Source of the DNA: Catenulispora sp.
Lineage (GTDB): Bacteria > Actinomycetota > Actinomycetes > Streptomycetales > Catenulisporaceae
NCBI GenBank assembly: GCA_013362315.1
Contig: JABFWL010000200.1
Location: 1-51,394 of the forward strand
Reading direction: 5' to 3'
DNA: 51,394 bases
Positions within the stretch are counted from its first letter, which is position 1, and every line of letters begins with the position of its first letter. The notes under the pieces are model-generated. The model made no database searches and was not told the DNA's origin. It saw only the letters and a list, made by a program, of their open reading frames with translations. The position numbers and the translations under genes are program-made. Of the stretch, positions 23,240 through 34,903 are shown in pieces.

Positions 23240-23243
<4 letters not shown>
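22593..23243 (-). CDS. HAD-superfamily phosphatase, beta-phosphoglucomutase-like
   Basis: The 216-residue protein has all HAD motifs: I in LVFDFDGLLMDTE (nucleophile Asp), II in LAVASSATADWV, III in the Lys of DHPPKPRPDIYL, IV in AFEDSPPGVTSA. The helical cap (QAEFEARGTHLPTDVWRSG) is the C1 type of phosphoglycolate phosphatase and beta-phosphoglucomutase relatives. Its start codon overlaps the stop of the upstream C-A-T synthetase, so it is the last gene of the NRPS operon. It may dephosphorylate a sugar phosphate or phosphorylated peptide intermediate. The operon begins with a glycosyltransferase, which makes a sugar-phosphate role attractive but unproven. Confidence 0.87.
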
Positions 23244-26335
<3,092 letters not shown>

Positions 26336-26339
26336 CTGG

Positions 26340-29300
26340 TCAGATTCCCTTCCGCGCGAACCGGTCCGTCAACGCTTCCACCTCGTCCAGGAAGGACTGT
26401 GCCAGCCCTTCGACAGCTTCGGCGTCATAGGCGCGGTGGTTGTAAACGAGCGCGCCGGAGAAAGTGCCGTCCGGCTGCTCGGTCAAGGCGAGTTCCGGCA
26501 CGCTCAGGTCCGGCCGGCCCTCCGGCAGCGGCCAGTCGAACATGAGCTCGCGGGGCAGCGGGAACGGCTGCGAGTCGAGCCCGGGAACCCGTGCACCTTC
26601 GCCCCAGGTGTCGAAGCGGAACCAGGCCGGGTCCGGGATCGCCCGGCTGAACTCCTCATACGGGTAGAACTGGTGCTCCAGCGCGTTCAGCACGGAAGTC
26701 CGCACTCGTGCCAGCAACTGCTCGAACGAGGGGTTGCCGGCCGCGTCGACCCGGATCAGCAGCGATTGCACGAGGCAGCCCACGACCGAGGCGTGCTCCG
26801 GCCGGGTACGCCCGGGGACCGGTGACATCAGGACGATGTCGTTGGAGCCCGTCCAACGGGACAGGACAGCGGTCCAACACGCGGCGAGCGCCATGAATGT
26901 CGTCGCACCCTGATGTGTCGCGGCGGTGCGCAGCGCGTCCGCTGGTCCCGCCGGGATGTCGAGGCTGAGCGAGCGCGCCGTATAGCGGTGCGTCAGGTGC
27001 CGTCCGCCGATGGGGGTCAGCGACTCGGGCGCGCCGTCCAGGTGCTTCGTCCAGTAGGCCCGGGTGTCAGGCCACTGCCGCCGGGCCCAGGCCAGGACGT
27101 CCGCGCACTCGACCGGTACCGGCGCCGGCGAGGTTGTCCGACCCGCGGAGAGCTCCGCGTAGATCAGGCCCAGCTCGCGCACCACGACACCCATCGACCA
27201 GCCGTCGAACACCAGGTGATGGACCCCGACCACCAGCACGTGGTCGTCCGGCCCGAGCTCGATCACGATCACCCGCGCGAGCGGTCCCGTGGTGATGTCG
27301 AAGGGCCGCCCCAGTTCGGTGTCGGCCAGCCGGCGCGCGGACTGTTCCCGCTCCATGTCCGTCGTCCCGGGCGCCGACAGCGTCACGACCTCAGGCCAGG
27401 CCTCTGGCAGCACCCGCGCCCCGTACCGGTCGCCGTCGACCGTGAACACGGTGCGCAGCGACGGATGACGGCGAGCGAGTTCGTGCACTGATGCCCGCAC
27501 CGCGCCTAGTTCGAGGGCACCGGAGATCCGCACCGCGGCATGGACCGCCGAGACCGCGCGAGGCTCGGGTGTCTCGTGGATCCAGCGCAGGAAGTACTCC
27601 TGAAGCGAACTCAGCGGCGGCCGATCCGGGTCGGTCGCCGCGTCCGGCTCGGCGAGTCGTACGGCGGCAGAGCCCCTTACGCGCGCGTCGAGCCACGCCG
27701 CCTGGCCGGCGAGCCGCGGCCGGTCGAAGACGAGCGAGACCGGCATGTCGACCCCGAACTCCTCGCCGGCGAGCACGGCGAGCCGGGTCGCCGACAGGGA
27801 ATCGCCGCCGAGTGCGAAGAAGTCGTCGCCGGGACCGACGGTGCGAGTGCGGAGAATCCGCTTCCACACCTTGCCCAGCGCGGCTTCCGTTGGAGACAGG
27901 GTAGCGGGGGAACCGGCGGCCGCCGCGATCGCCGGATGCGGCGCGTCGAGCAGCGCGACTACTTCGCGCTTGAGCACCTTTCCGAGGTCGTTCTTCGGAA
28001 GCGTCTCGGTCAGCACGATGCGGGACGGAACCTCCGCGCGCGCCAGCCGCTCCCGCAGGAAGGAACGCAGCTCGTCCGGATCGATGGGGGAGCGCGGCAC
28101 GACCACTGCCGCCGGCACCGAACCCATCACCGGGTGCGGCACTCCGACGACGGCGGCCTCGGCTACCGCAGGGTGCTCATAAAGCGCCGCCTCGATCTGC
28201 AGGGTCGAGACCTTCAGCCCTCCGGACTTGATCACGTCGCTTTCCCGGTCGACGAGGTAGAGGAAGCCCTCGGAGTCGAGATAACCCAGGTCGCCCATGC
28301 GGATCCAGCCGGGCCGGAAGACCTCGGCAGTGGCTGCCGGATCGCCGTAGTAGCTGCGCTGCGGCGCCGCCGACCGCAGCCAGACCTCGCCGGTCTGGCC
28401 GGCCGGCAGCGGTTCGCCGTGCTCGTCGGCGATCATCAGGTCCGCGCCGTTCGCCGCCCAGCCGACCGAGGCCGGGCGTTCCGGATCGACGATCATCGTG
28501 GTCCGCGCCGGGACCGCTTCGGTGGACGTGTAGTAGTTGACGATCGTCGCCGCCGGGAAGGCGCGGGCGAGCCCGGCCGCGATCGCCGGCGGCAGCGCCG
28601 CGGCCGAGGAGCTGACCAGGACGACGCCGGAGACGTCGTGGCGCTCGAGCGCGCCAGAGCCGAGCAGGTCGATCGCCATCGCCGGGACGAGGAAGACCGT
28701 CCCGGCGTCGTGTTCGGCGATCAGCCGGCAGAACCGCTCGGCATCGAATCCGGCCGCGGCGAGCGCGAACGGCCGGGCCACGAGGGTGTCCAGCAGCATC
28801 ATCTGGCCGGCGTTGGTGCCGATCGGGAACGCGTGCAGGAAGCAGCGGGAGTGCGCGTACGGACGGCTGCGCGGCCGGGCCTGCCGACCGTGGGTCAGGT
28901 TGGCATGGCTCGCGGCGACCCCCTTCGGAGCGCCGGTCGTGCCGGAGGTGTAGAGGATCTGGGCGAGGTCGCCCGGGTCGATGCGGACGTCGGGCGGCGT
29001 GGCGGCGGTACCGTCGAGCTCGGCCAGCTGCGCGGTCCAGCCGCCGAACCCGGCGGGCGCCACACCGCCGATCAGCGCGGCGGCGTCGCAGTGTTCGAGC
29101 ATCCGCGCGGCTTGCACCGGAGCCAGTCGCGCCGGGACCGGCACCGCGACCCCGCCGGCCTTCTGGGCGCCGAGCCAGCAGACCGCGAAGTCGATCCAGG
29201 CGTGGTCGCCGAACGTCATGCCGACCCGGTCGCCGGGGCGCAGACCGCCGGCGAGCAGGGCGTGGGCGACAGCGTTCGACCGCGTGTCCCACTGTGCGAA

Positions 29301-29468
29301 GGTCAGCGTGCTGGAGTCTTCCTGCCGGATCGCGACCTTCTCCGGGTCGTCGAGCGCTCGCACTGTGAGCAGATCGGGTACGGTCAGGGCCGGCTCGGCT
29401 TCGGTCTGTGCGGGCCCAGTCTGTGCGGGCTCAATCTGTGCGGGCTCAATCTGTGCGGGCTCAACCAT
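26340..29468 (-). CDS. NRPS protein A-T-C with acyl/aryl-ligase-type A domain
   Basis: The 1042-residue protein starts at ATG 29468, overlapping the upstream stop. Residues 1-28 are tandem Pro-Ala-Gln-x-Glu/Pro repeats. The A domain (about 30-530) looks like an acyl-CoA ligase rather than an amino-acid activator: YTSGTTGAPKG, NYYTSTEAVPAR, MGDLGYLDSEGFL, DRESDVIKSGGLKVS and the Lys motif LPKNDLGKVLKREV. It lacks the usual Asp-containing A4 motif for the amino group. A carrier protein (DDFFALGGDSLSATRLA, about 570) and a condensation domain with HHLVFDGWS follow. This is the likely loading protein for a carboxylic acid starter (fatty or aryl). It ends in a C domain while the next protein also begins with one, which breaks the simple module order. 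Confidence 0.87.
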   Translation of the reverse strand: MVEPAQIEPAQIEPAQTGPAQTEAEPALTVPDLLTVRALDDPEKVAIRQEDSSTLTFAQWDTRSNAVAHALLAGGLRPGDRVGMTFGDHAWIDFAVCWLGAQKAGGVAVPVPARLAPVQAARMLEHCDAAALIGGVAPAGFGGWTAQLAELDGTAATPPDVRIDPGDLAQILYTSGTTGAPKGVAASHANLTHGRQARPRSRPYAHSRCFLHAFPIGTNAGQMMLLDTLVARPFALAAAGFDAERFCRLIAEHDAGTVFLVPAMAIDLLGSGALERHDVSGVVLVSSSAAALPPAIAAGLARAFPAATIVNYYTSTEAVPARTTMIVDPERPASVGWAANGADLMIADEHGEPLPAGQTGEVWLRSAAPQRSYYGDPAATAEVFRPGWIRMGDLGYLDSEGFLYLVDRESDVIKSGGLKVSTLQIEAALYEHPAVAEAAVVGVPHPVMGSVPAAVVVPRSPIDPDELRSFLRERLARAEVPSRIVLTETLPKNDLGKVLKREVVALLDAPHPAIAAAAGSPATLSPTEAALGKVWKRILRTRTVGPGDDFFALGGDSLSATRLAVLAGEEFGVDMPVSLVFDRPRLAGQAAWLDARVRGSAAVRLAEPDAATDPDRPPLSSLQEYFLRWIHETPEPRAVSAVHAAVRISGALELGAVRASVHELARRHPSLRTVFTVDGDRYGARVLPEAWPEVVTLSAPGTTDMEREQSARRLADTELGRPFDITTGPLARVIVIELGPDDHVLVVGVHHLVFDGWSMGVVVRELGLIYAELSAGRTTSPAPVPVECADVLAWARRQWPDTRAYWTKHLDGAPESLTPIGGRHLTHRYTARSLSLDIPAGPADALRTAATHQGATTFMALAACWTAVLSRWTGSNDIVLMSPVPGRTRPEHASVVGCLVQSLLIRVDAAGNPSFEQLLARVRTSVLNALEHQFYPYEEFSRAIPDPAWFRFDTWGEGARVPGLDSQPFPLPRELMFDWPLPEGRPDLSVPELALTEQPDGTFSGALVYNHRAYDAEAVEGLAQSFLDEVEALTDRFARKGI
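29405..29464 (-). repeat. Four 15-bp tandem repeats at the start of the A-T-C gene
   Basis: TCTGTGCGGGCTCAA (plus-strand reading) is repeated three times exactly and once with two changes. On the coding strand it encodes Glu-Pro-Ala-Gln-(Ile/Thr) units right after the start codon. Copy number could vary without breaking the frame. The segment may be a docking or linker tail. Confidence 0.9.
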
Positions 29469-32400
29469 CAGCTCTCCCCGGAAGTGCTCTGTCGCAGCCC
29501 GATGAGGTCGTCGGGTTGGGTGTCGGGCGTGGCGGCGTCGAAGTCGGCGAGGGTGCGGATGCGCAGTGACACCATGACGAGCCCGGCCATCGCGACGGCG
29601 AACAGGATGTAGGTGAGCCCGATCCCGCGGCCGCCACCGGTGCCGATGACCTTGCCGACGGTGCCGGCCAGGGCCCCGTGCGGGGCCAGCAGCGGATCCA
29701 GCGCGCGGGCGGCATACGGCCCGGCCAGGGCCCAGCCGATCGGCAGGGTGGACCAGGCGATCAGGGTGTTGAGCGCGAAGACCCGGCCGTGGAACCGTTG
29801 CGGCACCTTGACGTGGACGATCGTGGTGTAGATCCCGTTGACCAGGGTGAGGGTCAGCGACATGCCGAACGCTCCGGCGGCGATCAGCCACAGGGCGGGG
29901 CGCAGTCCGGTGACGGCGCAGCAGCCGGCGAGCAGCAGGACGCACAGCAGCATCCCGCGCATCCGGCGGCGCCTCGGTCCACCCCACACGCTCATGCCGA
30001 GCCCGCCCAGGGCGGCGCCGACGCCGGCGGCCAGGGCGACTTCGCCGACCTGGTGCAGCGTCGCGAACGCCAGGACGAGCGGGGAGATCAGCAGGAACAG
30101 CGGGGCCAGGAAGACGTTGAGCGTGGCGAAGAAGAGCAGCATCGCCCGGAAGCCGGGCTGTCCCCAGGAGTAGCGCAAGCCGTGAGTGATCTCGGCGAGC
30201 AGTTTCTCCTTGCGGCGCCACGGCATCGTCGTCGGGAACCGGACGGCGAGCACGACGGCGATGGCGACGGCGTAGCTCCCGATGTCGATCGCGAGGATGC
30301 CGCCGAGGCCGATCGCGGCCAGCAGCCCGACGGCGACCAGCGGGACGAGTACCTGCGCGACGCCGCCGATCATCTGGACCACGCCGTTCGCGTGCCCGAG
30401 ATACTGCTTGGGGACGAGCTGCGCGATCGATGAGCCGTAGGCGAGCCGCTGGAACATCAACGCCACGGACAGGCAGGCGAGCAGCGGATATATCTCCCAG
30501 ATCCGCAGCTGGCCTGTCCAGAACAAGACCGCGAGAAGCAGTTGCGTCCCTCCGGCGGCCGCGTCGCCGACCAGCATGATCAGGCGCCGGTCCGCCCGGT
30601 CGACGACGGCGCCGGCCAGCGGTGCCGCGAGCATTCCGGGCACGAGCCCGCAGATGGAGAAGACCGCGAGGTCGGTCAGCGAATGCGTGTGCAGATATAT
30701 CCACAGCGGTACGGCGAACTCGGTCAGCGCCGATCCGGTGATCGAGACCAGCTGGCCGGCGGCCACGGCCAGGAACCTGCGCATACTCGGACTCGGTCCG
30801 CGCGCCGCGACCGGTCCCGGTGACTGCGAGACTCCGTGCAACCGCCAGCTGGCATGGTCGTCTTCTTCGTGGTCCGGAGTGCTCGGTGCGTCGAGGTCCT
30901 GGCGGGTCGTCGTGATGAACTCTGTCGTGGTGATGACCTCTGCGAGTTCGCTTGCGCGGTACTTGAGAAAGAAGTGCCCTGCCTCGCGCAGCGAGACGAC
31001 GGCCGTGCGGTCGGTCAGGAAGTGCCACTCACGGTAGCGCTCCTGGTAGAACTCGGTCGCCGGGTCGCGTTCCCCGGCGATCGTGACGATCGGTGCGCGG
31101 AGCCTTTCGGCGCCTCGATGCAGCAGGTCTGTGTAGTACTGCTCGGCGTTGTCAGAGTCCTTACGCATGTTGCGGATGATCTGCCGCGCCTGGGCCGGCT
31201 CCAGGTCGCTCATGTCCACGCCCATGGAGGTGAGCCAGTTCAGGTAGCCCTGATCGGACCGGAAACGCTCCATCCGGGCTATCCGGGAGAGCACTCCCAG
31301 GGCCCGCCCCGACGGCCGGGCGAAGGGGAAGATCGCCCCGATGTACAAGGTCTCCACGCGCCGGCCGGCCGCTTCCAGCCGCCGGGTGATCTCGACGGCC
31401 AGTGCCGATCCGACGCCGCAGTGCCCGTAAACGGCGAGCGGACCGTCCACCTTCGCCAGGATCTCGGCGACGCAGCGCTCGGCGAGTTCGTCGAATGGCA
31501 GGGTCGCCTCGTCCAGTCCGATGTCGTGACCGGGGATCGCCACCGCGAGCAACCGGTGTCCGGGCGGCAGCGCATCGGCGAGCGGCTGGTAGACGACCGC
31601 GCTCCCACCGCCGTACGGAACACAGACCACTGACAGGGTCGCCCGGCCGGTACCCAGGGGCGGCGTCAGCTCATACAGCAGATCGCGAGGACCGCGCTCG
31701 TCGGCCGGGGTCTGCGCCAGCGCCGCCAGCTCCCGGATCGTCGGGTACTTGAACAGGTCCATCACCGACACGCCCGCGCCGACCTGCTTGCGCAGCTTCG
31801 CGATCACCTGCGCGGCCAGCAGCGAATGCCCGCCGAGATCGAAGAAGTCGTCGTCGACGCCGATCCGTTCGACACCCAGGACTTCGCGCCACACCGCCGC
31901 GATGAGCGCCTCAGTACCCGGACGCGGTTCGACGTATGCTCCCTCGCCACTCCGACTGACGTCGGGAGCGGGGAGCGCCCGCCGGTCGAGTTTTCCGTTC
32001 GGGGACAACGGCATCGTATCGAGGCGGACGAAGGCGGAGGGGACCATGTAGTCCGGAAGGCGGAGCTTCAACGCCGGGCGCAGCGCCGACCGGTCCGCCT
32101 CGCCGACGGTGTACGCGACGAGCCGCTTGTCGCCGGGGGAATCCTCGCGCACCACGACGACCGCGTCGGCGACGCCCGGTTGGTCGCGCAGCGCCGCCTC
32201 GATCTCACCGAGCTCGATGCGGACCCCGCGGATCTTCACCTGCCCGTCGGCGCGCCCCAGGAAGTCCAGCGTTCCCTCACGCCGCCAACGCGCCAGATCC
32301 CCGGTTCGGTAGAGCCTCGCACCCGGCGCGCCGAAGGGATCCGGGACGAAGCGTTCGGCCGTCAGCCCCGGCCGGTTGAGATAGCCGCGCGCGAGCCCGA

Positions 32401-34903
32401 CACCGCCGAGATACAGCTCTCCGGCCACCCCGGCGGGCACTGGCTGCAGATGCGCGTCCAGGACGTACGTCGCCATGTTCTGGATCGGGGCTCCGATCGG
32501 CACTCGCGCGAGCCCGGCCAGGGCGTCCGCGGTGCACTGCCAAGCGGAGACGTCGACGGCCGCCTCAGTCGGTCCGTACAGGTTGTGCAGCTGCGCTTCC
32601 GGCAGGAGCCGGAGGCAGCGCTCGGCGAGCTCGACTGGAAGCTCCTCGCCGCTGCACACGATGCGGCGTAGCGACCGGCATCCGTCGGCTCCCTCCTCGG
32701 CGAGGAAGACGCCCAGCATCGAGGGGACGAAATGGATGGTCGTGACTCCGGCGGACTGGATCAGATCCCGCAGGTAGGCGGCGTCCTTGTGGCCGCCGGG
32801 ACGCGCCAGAACGAGCCGAGCGCCGGCGAGCAGCGGCCAGAAGAGCTCCCACACCGAGACGTCGAAACCGATCGGCGTCTTGTGCAGCACCACGTCGTCG
32901 TCGCCGATCCGGTAGCGCCGCTGCATCCAATCGAGCCGGTTCACGATGCCCTGGTGGCTGTTCAGCGCACCCTTCGGCCGGCCCGTGGATCCGGAGGTGT
33001 AGATCGCGTATGCGATGTCTCCCGGCTCGACGGAAACCACCGCTGGCTGGTCTTCCAGCTGGTCGAGGTCGTCCAGGACCACCACGGGAACTCCAGGGGT
33101 CGGCACGCAGTCCCGCAGCCGCTCCTGGATGAGCAGGAGCGCAGGTTCCGCGTCGCGGAGCATGTACGAGAGCCGGTCCGCCGGGTAGTCCGGGTCGAGC
33201 GGCAGGTATCCGGCTCCTGATTTGAGCACCCCGAGTAAGGCCGTGACCAGATCCAGAGAACGCTCGGCGCACACCGCGACCAGTGATCCGGGACCCGCGC
33301 CGTGCCCGGCCAGGTGGCGTGCGATCCGCTCGGCCCGCAGTTCCAGCTCACGGTAGCTGAGCTTTTCCTGCTCGCAGACGACCGCCACCGCATCCGGCGT
33401 CCGGGCAGCCTGCGCGGCGATCAGCCCGTGCAGTGTCGTCTCAGCCGGGACCTCCACCTCCTCGCCGCGCGACCAGCCGAGCACTTCCGCGCGTTCGGCC
33501 GGATCGAGAATGTCCCACCGGGAGACCGGGACCTCCGGCGCGGCCGCCGCCTGCTCCAACAGAGCCCTGAAACGAGTCGTGAGCATCTCGACGGACGCGG
33601 CCTCGAACAAGTCCGTGTTGTAGAGGAACAGGCCGGCGATGCCATCCTCATCAGGAGTCGCATACAGCTCCAGGTCGAACCGGACCGACGTGCGACCGGT
33701 GTCGAACGGCTCGGCGCTAAGCCCGCCGGGCAGCTCGCGGGCCCGCCCCGAGCCGTAGTTCTGCATCGCGAAGAGCACTTGGAACAGCGGCGGCCGCGAC
33801 ACGTCGCGCACCACGTCGAGCTCTCGCACGAGATGTTCGAACGGCAGCCCCTGGTGGCCGAAGGCGTCCAACGCGGTGTCCCGGGCCCGTCCGACCAGGT
33901 CGGCGAACGACGGGTCGCCGCTCACGTCGGCCCGCATCGTCAGCATGTTGATGAAGCAGCCGACCAGCGGTTCCAACTCCGGGACCGGGCGTCCGGCGAC
34001 CGGAGATCCCACCGCGAAGTCGGTCTGGCCGGTGTGCCGCGCGAGCACCGCTTCGAAGGCCGCCAGCAGCACCATGTACGGCGTCGCCCCATTGCGCCGG
34101 GCGAACTCGGCGAGCCCGTCGGCGAGTTCGCGGCCGATCCGGAAGGGATGGCTCGCACCTCGGTAGGTCTGCTCGGCCGGACGTGCGCGGTCGGTGGCCA
34201 GATCGAGCACCGGCAGCCCGGCGAGCTGCTGGGACCAGTAGGCGAGGTCGCGTTCGGCGCCGTCCTGCTCGCGCTGCCAGGCGGCGTAGTCGCCGTAGCC
34301 GATCTCGGGGGTGGCAGGTTCCGGTGTGCCGAACCGTCGTGCGCCGTAGTAGTCGAAGAGGTCGCCGATCAGCAGGTCCGTGGACCAGCCGTCGGAGGCG
34401 ATGTGGTGCACCGCGAGGGCCAGGACGTGGTCGTCGTCGGTGAGCCGGATCAGCCTTGCCCGCGCGACCGGGCCGGTTGTCAGATCGAAGGGTTCAGTGA
34501 GGATTTGCGCGACGAGCCGTCGCGCTTGTTCAGTTGAGCCGGCGTCGCAGACCTCGAGCAGTGTCGTGTCCGGGCCGAGGACGCGCACCTGCGGCCGGTC
34601 GTCCTCGCCGGCGGGGAAACACGTGCGCAGCGGCTCGTGCCTGGTCACAACTGCCTGCCAGGCCTCGGCCAGACCGGTGGTGTCCAGCGGTCCGCGCAGG
34701 CGCAGCGCGAGCGGAACCGTGAAAGCCGCCTCGCCTGGCGCGAGCTGTTCCATGAACCACAGGCGTTCCTGGGCGAAGGAGAGCACGCCGGTCGAGCCCG
34801 CCGGGCGCCGCGGTATCGACGTACGGATAGACGCACCGCGCTCGCGCAGCCGCCTGGCGAGCAGCGCCTGCGCGACCGCCGACCGGTCGGAGACCTCGGT
34901 CAC
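29468..34903 (-). CDS. NRPS C-A-T-TE fused to an MFS exporter, predicted serine module
   Basis: The 1811-residue protein begins at GTG 34903 (GTGA overlap with the gene before). Domains are C (about 38-470, HHIASDGWS at 166), A (about 485-980), T (about 995-1065, DLGGHSLLAAQ), TE (about 1088-1325) and a 12-helix MFS transporter of the MFS_3/macrolide-efflux kind (about 1373-1790, starting RRFLAVAAGQLVSITGSALT). Pocket residues D, V, W, H, V, S, L, V, D closely match the Ser code (DVWHFSLVDK in EntF). The TE has YGHCGVGSALAVEI with Cys1162 as nucleophile instead of Ser, Asp1280 (AGERDPATEF) and His1310 (REAGHFFLKY). The linker 1326-1372 is acidic then polar. The synthetase is thus tied to the membrane by its own exporter. 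Similar NRPS/MFS fusions exist in databases by name; a studied example is not known to me. Confidence 0.92.
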   Translation of the reverse strand: MTEVSDRSAVAQALLARRLRERGASIRTSIPRRPAGSTGVLSFAQERLWFMEQLAPGEAAFTVPLALRLRGPLDTTGLAEAWQAVVTRHEPLRTCFPAGEDDRPQVRVLGPDTTLLEVCDAGSTEQARRLVAQILTEPFDLTTGPVARARLIRLTDDDHVLALAVHHIASDGWSTDLLIGDLFDYYGARRFGTPEPATPEIGYGDYAAWQREQDGAERDLAYWSQQLAGLPVLDLATDRARPAEQTYRGASHPFRIGRELADGLAEFARRNGATPYMVLLAAFEAVLARHTGQTDFAVGSPVAGRPVPELEPLVGCFINMLTMRADVSGDPSFADLVGRARDTALDAFGHQGLPFEHLVRELDVVRDVSRPPLFQVLFAMQNYGSGRARELPGGLSAEPFDTGRTSVRFDLELYATPDEDGIAGLFLYNTDLFEAASVEMLTTRFRALLEQAAAAPEVPVSRWDILDPAERAEVLGWSRGEEVEVPAETTLHGLIAAQAARTPDAVAVVCEQEKLSYRELELRAERIARHLAGHGAGPGSLVAVCAERSLDLVTALLGVLKSGAGYLPLDPDYPADRLSYMLRDAEPALLLIQERLRDCVPTPGVPVVVLDDLDQLEDQPAVVSVEPGDIAYAIYTSGSTGRPKGALNSHQGIVNRLDWMQRRYRIGDDDVVLHKTPIGFDVSVWELFWPLLAGARLVLARPGGHKDAAYLRDLIQSAGVTTIHFVPSMLGVFLAEEGADGCRSLRRIVCSGEELPVELAERCLRLLPEAQLHNLYGPTEAAVDVSAWQCTADALAGLARVPIGAPIQNMATYVLDAHLQPVPAGVAGELYLGGVGLARGYLNRPGLTAERFVPDPFGAPGARLYRTGDLARWRREGTLDFLGRADGQVKIRGVRIELGEIEAALRDQPGVADAVVVVREDSPGDKRLVAYTVGEADRSALRPALKLRLPDYMVPSAFVRLDTMPLSPNGKLDRRALPAPDVSRSGEGAYVEPRPGTEALIAAVWREVLGVERIGVDDDFFDLGGHSLLAAQVIAKLRKQVGAGVSVMDLFKYPTIRELAALAQTPADERGPRDLLYELTPPLGTGRATLSVVCVPYGGGSAVVYQPLADALPPGHRLLAVAIPGHDIGLDEATLPFDELAERCVAEILAKVDGPLAVYGHCGVGSALAVEITRRLEAAGRRVETLYIGAIFPFARPSGRALGVLSRIARMERFRSDQGYLNWLTSMGVDMSDLEPAQARQIIRNMRKDSDNAEQYYTDLLHRGAERLRAPIVTIAGERDPATEFYQERYREWHFLTDRTAVVSLREAGHFFLKYRASELAEVITTTEFITTTRQDLDAPSTPDHEEDDHASWRLHGVSQSPGPVAARGPSPSMRRFLAVAAGQLVSITGSALTEFAVPLWIYLHTHSLTDLAVFSICGLVPGMLAAPLAGAVVDRADRRLIMLVGDAAAGGTQLLLAVLFWTGQLRIWEIYPLLACLSVALMFQRLAYGSSIAQLVPKQYLGHANGVVQMIGGVAQVLVPLVAVGLLAAIGLGGILAIDIGSYAVAIAVVLAVRFPTTMPWRRKEKLLAEITHGLRYSWGQPGFRAMLLFFATLNVFLAPLFLLISPLVLAFATLHQVGEVALAAGVGAALGGLGMSVWGGPRRRRMRGMLLCVLLLAGCCAVTGLRPALWLIAAGAFGMSLTLTLVNGIYTTIVHVKVPQRFHGRVFALNTLIAWSTLPIGWALAGPYAARALDPLLAPHGALAGTVGKVIGTGGGRGIGLTYILFAVAMAGLVMVSLRIRTLADFDAATPDTQPDDLIGLRQSTSGES

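Noticed and set aside
27540-29612. Long plus-strand open frame of 690 codons opposite the A-T-C synthetase gene
   Set aside because: It is the antisense image of conserved NRPS codons in GC-rich DNA, with Arg/Gly/Asp-rich composition and no motifs.
31418-31420. Sequencing error making a Ser codon into Cys in the TE
   Set aside because: TGC is clear on the minus strand and the surrounding GVGSALA also differs from the normal GHSxGG pattern, so the motif looks like a coherent variant. An error cannot be fully excluded without reads.
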